Made by a program: the position numbers and the translations under genes
Shown here: piece after piece, positions 57,085 through 64,000 of the stretch
Layout of the letters: the number at the start of each line of letters is the position of its first letter
How positions within the stretch are numbered: position 1 is the first letter of the stretch
The notes under the pieces: generated by a model
Seen by the model: only the letters and a program-made list of their open reading frames with translations
The model's database searches: none
What the model was told of the DNA's origin: nothing
Assembly: GCA_016490735.1 (NCBI GenBank)
Contig: JAEMWC010000036.1
Coordinates: 458,501 to 522,500, forward strand
DNA length: 64,000 nucleotides
From: Pachyseris speciosa
Taxonomy: Eukaryota > Cnidaria > Anthozoa > Scleractinia > Pachyseridae
Direction of reading: 5' to 3'

Positions 57085-57554
57085 ATTACAAGCTATGTAA
57101 TGTTTGCCTCCAAATATCTCGTAAATGCGATATTTTAAAGCTATTTGAGACCAGTACATAGTGAATAAATAGCATCTATTTAAACTGTTTGTTGATTGTC
57201 GGGACAGAATTATTTTCGAATAGTGAAAAAAATAGGCACTTTAGGACCATGTCAGTTTGCCAAATAGTATTAAAATAGCTATTTAGAAACTATGTTATTC
57301 TGACATAGCTTTCGCATAGTTGAGAGATATGTTTTAAATACCATGGACTATTTTATATATTTGGTAACACAGCAATAAAATAGATGGTTTCAAGCAAAAC
57401 GTAGCAACAAAATAGTTTTACATAGTTAAAAAATAGTATAAACATAGGGTTATGTCTTTTTGCTTGTTTGTTTGGTTTGCTTAGAAAACCAAAAATAAAT
57501 CTACAGTGCACCCTGCGACCCCTCTCAACCTTTAGCTTAAAATAATATTCTTAA

Positions 57555-57648
57555 CCCTTTCACCACCAAAGGCCTCCCCTCTGATGAGTAAAATCGTCTG
57601 GCATTAGCCAGAGTAAAATCTGTGAAGTCCCCCTTGGTGGTGAAAGGG
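57555..57648. mobile_element. 94-bp TTAA-flanked MITE
   Basis: The ends CCCTTTCACCACCAA and TTGGTGGTGAAAGGG are perfect inverses, flanked by TTAA (57551-57554 and 57649-57652). Copy A has a single TTAA at 9106-9109 between the same flanks. The CCC terminus and TTAA target are piggyBac-like. Confidence 0.9.
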
Positions 57649-57998
57649 TTAAATTATGTCAGAATAATACCAGTTTCATGGAAATCTGAATGAGAAGGAT
57701 TTTTTTAGAGCAAGTATGGGATTTTTGTGGAGTGTTGGGGTCGAAGAGGAACATCCTTCCTTGGTTGGAAAGGACATTTCTTTAAGCAACACATCAGTAG
57801 CTGGCTCTATAAACACAAACAATTCAAAATACATCTGTAAAAGTGACTTTCACTCAACAGTTTGTAGAACAGTATGACAGATTAAACATGATTAAAGTTT
57901 ACGCAGGGCCAAAGTAAGCAATACAAACGAACCTGAATTAATAAGGCAAGTTTTGAAATAAGTCTTACACCTCAGCAGCTAACATAAACAGGAGAAAA

Positions 57999-58080
57999 CA
58001 GGGGCACCCAACGACAAGTTTCGGTGGATATCTGTTCGGGTGGAGAGTAATTCCCCTTGGGCTTTCGGCATCGAGTATGT
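57999..58080. mobile_element. Partial TIR element CAGGGGCACCCAA
   Basis: About 80 bp of the left end (CAGGGGCACCCAACGACAAG...GGGCTTTCGGC), exactly at the end of copy B homology. Confidence 0.6.
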
Positions 58081-58158
58081 TGCCATTGTAACAAAACTGG
58101 CATAATCATATGGTGGAGCACATCTAGTAGTATCTTACTGCAAAGAATAAAGCATTTG

Positions 58159-58189
<31 letters not shown>

Positions 58190-60710
58190 ACATATTTAAA
58201 CAGAATTCGGCTGATATTATGACGTCATCACTTAGCTATTTTGCATATTTAAAAACTTGAATATCTCTGGAACAAAAAGATATTTGAAAAAAGTAAACAG
58301 CTTTCTTCTTTTCGTACAGTCTACTTGTTTATATCTTAAAATGGCTTAGATAGCAGAGATGAGAATTTCGTCATAGTAGCACTGAGTGCCTCTTTACGTG
58401 TCGGTGAGATGACTTCCTTCTCTCCTGCAGGTGCCCACCCTCCTGAGCCAGCTGGTCCAACTGGTTGATTCTTCTAACCGTGTCATTGCTCTGAAAATTA
58501 ATTTTGATTTGCAGGTTTTAAACACAGTTGTAATCAGCGCTCCTTTTCCAGAGTTATACACCGCCAGGCCTCTTTTTGCCCTGCTCAGCTGTTGCTAGAC
58601 TATTTACTACGTCGTGGTAACCTTCCATTCCCCTTGTTTGCTCATTCGGATAACAGCCCAGTGTGTAGGGCCTCCTTTTCTCACACCCTTTGTCTTTACT
58701 TGGCCTGACTAGTTTGGCATAGGCGTACGGGCACCTTCGGACTTGGGGGGGGGGGGGGGGGGGGCGGAAGGGGGGAGGGGAGGCGGTGACTTTCTTGCCC
58801 GAACAAATTACGCAATGCCCGAAAGCGTGCTCAGGCATATTAAGGCATGGTTAGGAACCTAATTTGCATAAAATCAAAAAGACAATCATAACATTGCGTA
58901 GATATAGAAGAATAACGTCAAACTTGGCAGTCAGATAAAACGTGATGCCATTACCAGCTTTTTGTGTTTAAGTGCAAAATATTTGGTTCACGTGACCTGT
59001 AAATGACGATTAACGTTCAAATTCTTTATACTAAAACGGGCGTTATAAAGAAAACTATAACCCAAGCTTTTCGGCTACCATACTATAACACCTTGGAAGT
59101 TCATCATGAATTAGCCTTGTATGTTGGTACCTATTATTTCTATGAGAAGTTATTAAGTCATTTCTAACGTCACGTGACGTCTTCTCTTAATTACAAGACT
59201 GTTATTTAATGTGGACACGCAGACAAGGCTAATCCATTTCAAGCACTTGAAGTGCAAAGGTGTGACACCAAAGAAGATTTAATTCGATTTCATTTTATCT
59301 TCCCCATTTTGCTTATAAGATATTTCGCCATGAATATTTATATGCAAGTCGCTTGACCAAAGTGTCGTCCCTTTGAAGCAAAAATCACTTAAGGTCTTCA
59401 AGTTTTGTTACTGTCAAGTTTGAAGATTTTTCGCTAAGTCCTCGCAATGTCATTACAGTTTTCAGATTTTATGCAAATTAGGCTTTAAACCATGCCTTAA
59501 TGTGCCTGAGTGAGGTTTGAAATGGGATGCAAACGCAGACGTTCACCACTTTCGCATCTAATGAAACTGCCATCATTGGAAAAATAGTTAAATTGATAGC
59601 TTGCATACTTAATTCTATCAACAGTCTCAATGTAGTCTAAAACGTATTAAAAGAAAAAGTTCTTCCTTCCAAGGGCGTTGTCCGAAAATGTCAATCATCT
59701 TGTCTATACTGTTAAAAATAACTTGATTTCCATAGGCACGGACTCCGCAAAGAATCGAACGAACTTCAACGAAGATACCTTAAACTTGACCCCCATTGAG
59801 CTCGTCAGAACGTTTTCCCGCTCTCCGCGGAATTGGCGCGAAATTTAGGCGCGAACCGCAGCAGATGTCAGCGAAACGATACATCTTACATTTTACAAGA
59901 TATTATTCAAGTTACCAAATATCTGAAGAAACCACTTTCGGGCATCTAATCACCTGAAAAGTAACTAACTAGAAACTTTATTTACGACTTCTGGAAATGA
60001 CGCTAACAGCATTGATTTATAATGTTTTCTCCCAAATGTCGCAAGAGCGTTTTGCCCGAAAAATTACATAATTTCCGCAGCTGGGGGAACTACAGTCCCC
60101 CTCCCCCCCCCCCCCCCCCCCCGCCGGCTCGTAGGCCTATGCTAGCAGGGACAGCTTGTCCAGCTACTTCTTATCTCATATGTCCTTGGGGTATTGGGGT
60201 GCTGACTTGCAAGGGCAACGATCCCCTCTTGACCCCTGTACGTTTTTTCCTTCTCTTCATTCATTGTTGTAATTCAAACTTGTAAATTTATTTCCTTGCC
60301 TGGGACGTGCTGATGGATTTGCAAGGGCAGCTGTCTATGCTTTCCGAGGCATGGTTTGTCTTATTAAGAAAACAATAAGTGAATGATGATATAAGTCTAG
60401 CACTGAATTAGAATCATAAACCGTATTGTTGTAGCTTGTAAGAAGGACTTTCCCAAAATTAATTTTTTTTTCTTTTAAGAAATGAGGTGGTTTTTTTTCA
60501 CTGATAGCATACATGTAATAAGTCCGGAATGGCTAACAGCTTATTAATGATGCCTGGATGTATAAAGTTTTAGTTATAAATAGCGAGCGTTTTGACTGTT
60601 AACTAAGAAAAGATACATTCTCTTCAGGTTTTCTTCTGGTAAGATTTCCCCAAGTATCAGTTGTAGTCAGTAAAAAGGGAATGTAATAAACATTTTTTTT
60701 TGAAAATTGA
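58081..60710. other. Unique sequence, no gene supported
   Basis: Contains a poly-G run (58745-58764) and a poly-C run (60103-60122). The 58838-58554 minus frame gets its Pro run from the poly-G and is not called. Two AATTTGCATAAAATC-type phrases (58861, and the inverse near 59470) are an inverse pair: TTAAGGCATGGTTAGGAACC / GGCTTTAAACCATGCCTTAA, giving a possible old TIR element of about 650 bp. Confidence 0.4.
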
Positions 60711-61215
60711 ACTTATTTCGTTGTTGCAATTACTTTTTTCTGCAAATCTGCGATCAAGCGGATATTGAGATGCGAACTGACTCGTCCCCAGTCGTCTCTC
60801 ATTATTGGTGACCGGTCGCGGGATACCAGAATGCAACGAATGGAGACGACTGGGAACGATTCAGGCGGAGACGTGGTCACATGACGGAGACTGGGAGGGA
60901 AATGGAGATTCAAAGCTGTACTCCGACTTAGCTGCTGTGCACTCGTTCCCCTAAAAGATAACAACTGCTCTTGCGAGTTTGAAATCAACAAAAGAAACCG
61001 AGAAACAAAAATGTAGGATATGAACATGTGATATTTTTATGCTTGTTTTTTTCCGTTTCCGAGACTCTAAACATCGTGTTTTAGGACTGAAAAAGTAGTT
61101 GCTGGCCGGAGTTTGAGATATGGCACAGCTGGTCACAGATGTTTCCGGTATTAGAATATTCAACGGTAAATAATTCGCTTTTACTGGATTGATATGCAAT
61201 TAGTTCATTTTCCCG
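60711..61215. other. No clear gene; GGAGACGACTGGGA-type repeat words
   Basis: ACGACTGGGGACGAGTC (inverse, near 60783) and GGAGACGACTGGGAACGATT (60842) suggest a decayed repeat. A 104-codon minus frame (61027-60713) has no support. Confidence 0.35.
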
Positions 61216-61826
61216 TCATACAGTGGGTGTTGTGCGCCTCAGTTCTGTCGTTTGTTTCATCGGGTCATCGCATTTGGAAACCGTTGTTAAAGGTTTGACA
61301 ACTGTTTTTCCTTTAAGAAGAACACCTTCAGATCGCTTTGAGTGGCCATATTCCAGGAAACTCAGACGGGACGACAAGTTTTCCAACTCTTGTTCGTATT
61401 TACCGCTGAAAATGAAATATGCAAGAGAAGTGTAGTGCCCAACAGCTTTTTCTTGAAGCTTGAAAAAGTGAGAACCATATAAAATGACGCAAGGTTTGTG
61501 CGCAAAACGCGTTTTTAGTGGAGTAGTTGTATTGATCAAGATGGGTCTTTCTTTTGTCAATGTGCCAAGTGGGTGGTTTGAAAAGAATACGAGAAGGAAT
61601 TCAAATATTTGTGCGCTTTTTCGTAGCCAAATATCTCTCAAGAAACATCGGGAGAGAAGAGTACTGTGTTTAAGCTATCGACCGTGTGCGCGAAGACCAA
61701 AAAATTTGCTCCGGGGGCATCAATATTGGTGAGTGACGGAGCGACTAAGGGTATTGCAGGTAAGAGGACACCTTTCGCACTAGAAATCGTAGTTCTGACA
61801 TTTGGTATAAATCTAGGATACCACAA
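61216..61826 (-). other. Two abutting minus-strand ORFs of unknown identity
   Basis: 61826-61638 (62 codons) ends where a second frame (61641-61216, 141 codons) takes over, as if by a one-base frameshift near 61640. The joint product has ordinary composition (Lys/Glu-rich C-terminal half, a FKLQEKAVGHYTSLAYFIFS segment) and no low complexity. It may be a decayed gene or transposon ORF. On the plus strand, GTGAGT at 61731 and GGTAAGA at 61760 look like donors, so a plus-strand exon is an alternative. Confidence 0.25.
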
Positions 61827-62029
61827 CTTGAGTATCGTTCAGTGTACCTTATTTTGCCAAGTAGCATGTTTCGGCAACAAGAAATAAACTCGACTGTTAC
61901 GTTGTGTTGTCTGTCAGTTTTTCTTAGATATTTTTTACTCCATTTTACTGTAACATTATCCCCTAGCAGGCTAAGCGCTAAAATGTAAGTGTTAAAATAA
62001 TAATATTAAAAAAAACTATATAAATACTT

Positions 62030-62395
62030 TATAGAGAGCATTTCGTAGATTAGGCAGTCGAGTTTACTTTGGCACTTTCTCAAGATCTTAAAATCTCGAC
62101 AAATGTCACTTGCGACTGCTCCATGTTGCTCTTTAATGTGATTCCCAATTGAAGACGATCCTTTGTGTTCCACAACGCGCTAATAGAGGTGTCGGCACGT
62201 ATACCCGACATAGTTTGCATCGCACAAACCACACTTATGGTAGTACACAACGCTTTGCTGGTTAATGATAGGCGGCTTCTTTTCTTTTGATTTGATCTCG
62301 TGTAGCCACAATGTAAACATATTCTTCGTTTTAACTAAATGCGCCACTCGAACTCTTGCCATTACTTCAGTAAAGTTTTAATTTTGAATATCCAA
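62030..62395 (-). pseudogene. Penelope-like GIY-YIG endonuclease remnant
   Basis: Minus strand from about 62395: INQQSVVYYHKCGLCDANYVGYTCRHLY, an in-frame TAG, then RVVEHKGSSSIGNH, then FKILRKCQSKLDCLIYEML. This is the same GIY-YIG core and LKKC-like block as at 19437-19770 but from a different lineage. The conserved Arg after YVGYT is Cys-Arg here, and the ELRP end is lost. Confidence 0.85.
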
Positions 62396-64000
62396 AACCA
62401 TGGTTTATCCAATTCCTGTAAGCCGGTCGACTATGTATTCCCGGGGGATACCTAAAACCCAAAAATATGATGGCGCTTTTCATCGTGTCGATTGCAGACT
62501 ATATTCGTGTATCGATACTACAATCGAAGGTACAGAGCCTTACGTTGTAAACAAAATGTGACCATCTCAGCTCCTCACATTTTAACAACGGCAGAAATTA
62601 ATTTTACCATCAAATATTACATCCCACGTTAACGCCAACAGGCGTCTTGTTTGCTTCGAAAGGATTGATTTATCAACTCAGACGCATGCTACCTTTGAAA
62701 AAGTCAACTTTATTGATTCCAAATATGCTTATATAGTAGATTAGCAATAACTTACAATAACTTGCGTGTTATCCCTTTCAGGCAAATGGTACTTTTGAGG
62801 GTGACCACACACAAGAAATGGCACCATATACGCCAAAAATGCAATGACACGAGCGGAAAACGCGGCACTTTGGTCAGCGAGATTGAGGGAACAATATGAT
62901 ATACCAGCATGAAGTAGCAAATAAACATGACATCTCAGTTACAGTGGCGTTACGCCTTTGTTGTCCATTTCAATGTTCTCTTTTCAGCATCAGGAGCGTT
63001 CAATTTCAAATCAGTTCATACGTCCCAAAAATATTGAAAAACCAATTAATTAATTAAATTATTTATTTATTTTACTTTTTATATCTTTACTTTATTTATT
63101 TATTTTTAATTTTTTAATATAACTTTTTAAATGTTTTTTTCTTTGTTTTTTGTTTTACAAAACGCAACACCCCGGCCCCGAGTCGGCGTTTCACCGACAC
63201 CCCATTTTTTCTTCTGCAACACTCCTTTGCGCAAGCTCTGATGCAAAAACAGCATGAAAAATACATTAAAATGATTTGCTGTATGATATTTAGCTGGGAA
63301 ACAGGCAGGTTTCTTTTGTACGCTATAAAAGCAACATAATCACTAGACTGAATGATTTTTTGTGGTTGAATGTGGTCGCGATTTCATCATGTTAAAGAAA
63401 TGTATTTAATGTGAAGGGAAATTATGTGCTAACGTAAAGAGGATCGGAAATGTTCAAAGTAACATGAATCTATTGTCAGCAAACGAAAGTATTCAGGAAA
63501 ATTTGTCCACAGTCTAAAGTGGAATGTTTCAAGATGTGGAAAGTTTTCTGGGAGCGAAGCTTAAGTAAAATTGCGAGTTTCGAGGAACAGACAAGACCTT
63601 ATGGCAAATATACATGTGCACTTTTTTGGAGGGAAACTACTTCGAGAGATGACAGTCATGAAGGAAAACGACAGTCGGAGCAATTTTACGTTTTCAGTCG
63701 GAGCAATTTGTTGACTATTGAAATAAATGTAATATTTTGAGAAAAAAAAACTGAGGCTTAGACAAATGGGTTGAAAAAATAGAAGGAAAAGTCCAAAGGT
63801 ACGACTGTTATTCTCGTACCTGGCATATGGTCAAAACGTTTGATGCGATAGACCGACTGTTCAACTGATCCGAAATGTTGAGGAAATGCAAAAAAACTGA
63901 GGCACACATGGGACACAACAAATGCACACATGGGAAAGAAACTATAGTGAACAGTTTCAGTCAAGTTTCGCTATTAATTTAGGCCATACGGCCTTTATAA
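62396..64000. other. Unique AT-rich sequence, no gene seen
   Basis: A T-rich tract with ATTTATTTATTT words lies at about 63045-63160. No repeat or gene is supported to the end. Confidence 0.4.

Larger units (their letters stand above)
44786..57997 (+). repeat. Segmental duplication, copy B
   Basis: Collinear with 815-9480. It is longer mainly because of about 5.2 kb of AAATAG-rich sequence (about 52210-57460) and two TTAA-flanked MITEs. It ends at GGAGAAAACA, where a CAGGGGCACCCAA element begins. Confidence 0.85.

Noticed and set aside
58554..58838. Pro-rich ORF on the minus strand
   Set aside because: The proline run is the poly-G tract at 58745-58764; no other support.

Overview
This window is animal nuclear DNA, most likely from an anthozoan cnidarian such as a stony coral or sea anemone. 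It is AT-rich, has no bacterial-style operons, and contains short exon-like open segments with GT/AG sites. It is full of Penelope-like retroelement remnants (GIY-YIG endonuclease), LINE 3' ends with trinucleotide tails, and many fold-back, TIR and TTAA-flanked non-autonomous elements. The taxonomic call rests on repeat style only and is an inference.

The main architecture is duplication. A composite unit recurs across roughly 18-46 kb. It carries five exon-like segments, named here A, B, D, C and E, always in that order on the + strand. Downstream comes a spacer with a TIR element, a GTTGCTGTA-type Val-coding minisatellite, a LINE 3' end, and then the next unit. Unit 1 has A 18.36, B 19.05, D 20.08, C 20.54 and E 21.03 kb. 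Unit 2 has A 27.59, B 28.2 and D 29.82 kb but no C or E. Unit 3 has A 31.81, B 34.17, D 34.21, C 35.57 and E 36.11 kb. Unit 4 has C 38.40 and E 38.92 kb. Unit 5 has A 42.04, B 42.6 and C 44.30 kb. Positions 1-815 look like the 3' spacer of a unit lying just upstream of the window. Exon C encodes a small Cys/His-rich domain (H-x4-H, a Tyr/Phe-rich core, a four-Cys cluster and a C-terminal T-I-Y-P). I do not recognise it as a named family; its shape recalls small single-domain RNases. Most copies are broken. The 44.30 kb copy is open from end to end.

A second, larger duplication pairs 815-9480 (copy A) with 44786-57997 (copy B). Each starts in the spacer/minisatellite and runs into a flank carrying a candidate first coding exon (4691-4833 and 48634-48760). 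The two copies differ by clean insertions, so several mobile elements can be defined by filled versus empty sites inside this window. Copy A has a 195-bp MITE, a 617-bp TIR element and a 338-bp inverted duplication. Copy B has two TTAA-flanked MITEs and a 5.2-kb AAATAG-rich insertion.

Between 9.5 and 18 kb lie tandem fold-backs with a tRNA box B in the loop, a LINE tail, a hammerhead-like motif, a rearranged Penelope fragment, and a possible three-exon gene fragment (17.7-18.16 kb). Between 58 and 64 kb almost nothing is recognisable, apart from a Penelope endonuclease remnant at 62.04-62.39 kb and two minus-strand ORFs of unknown nature.
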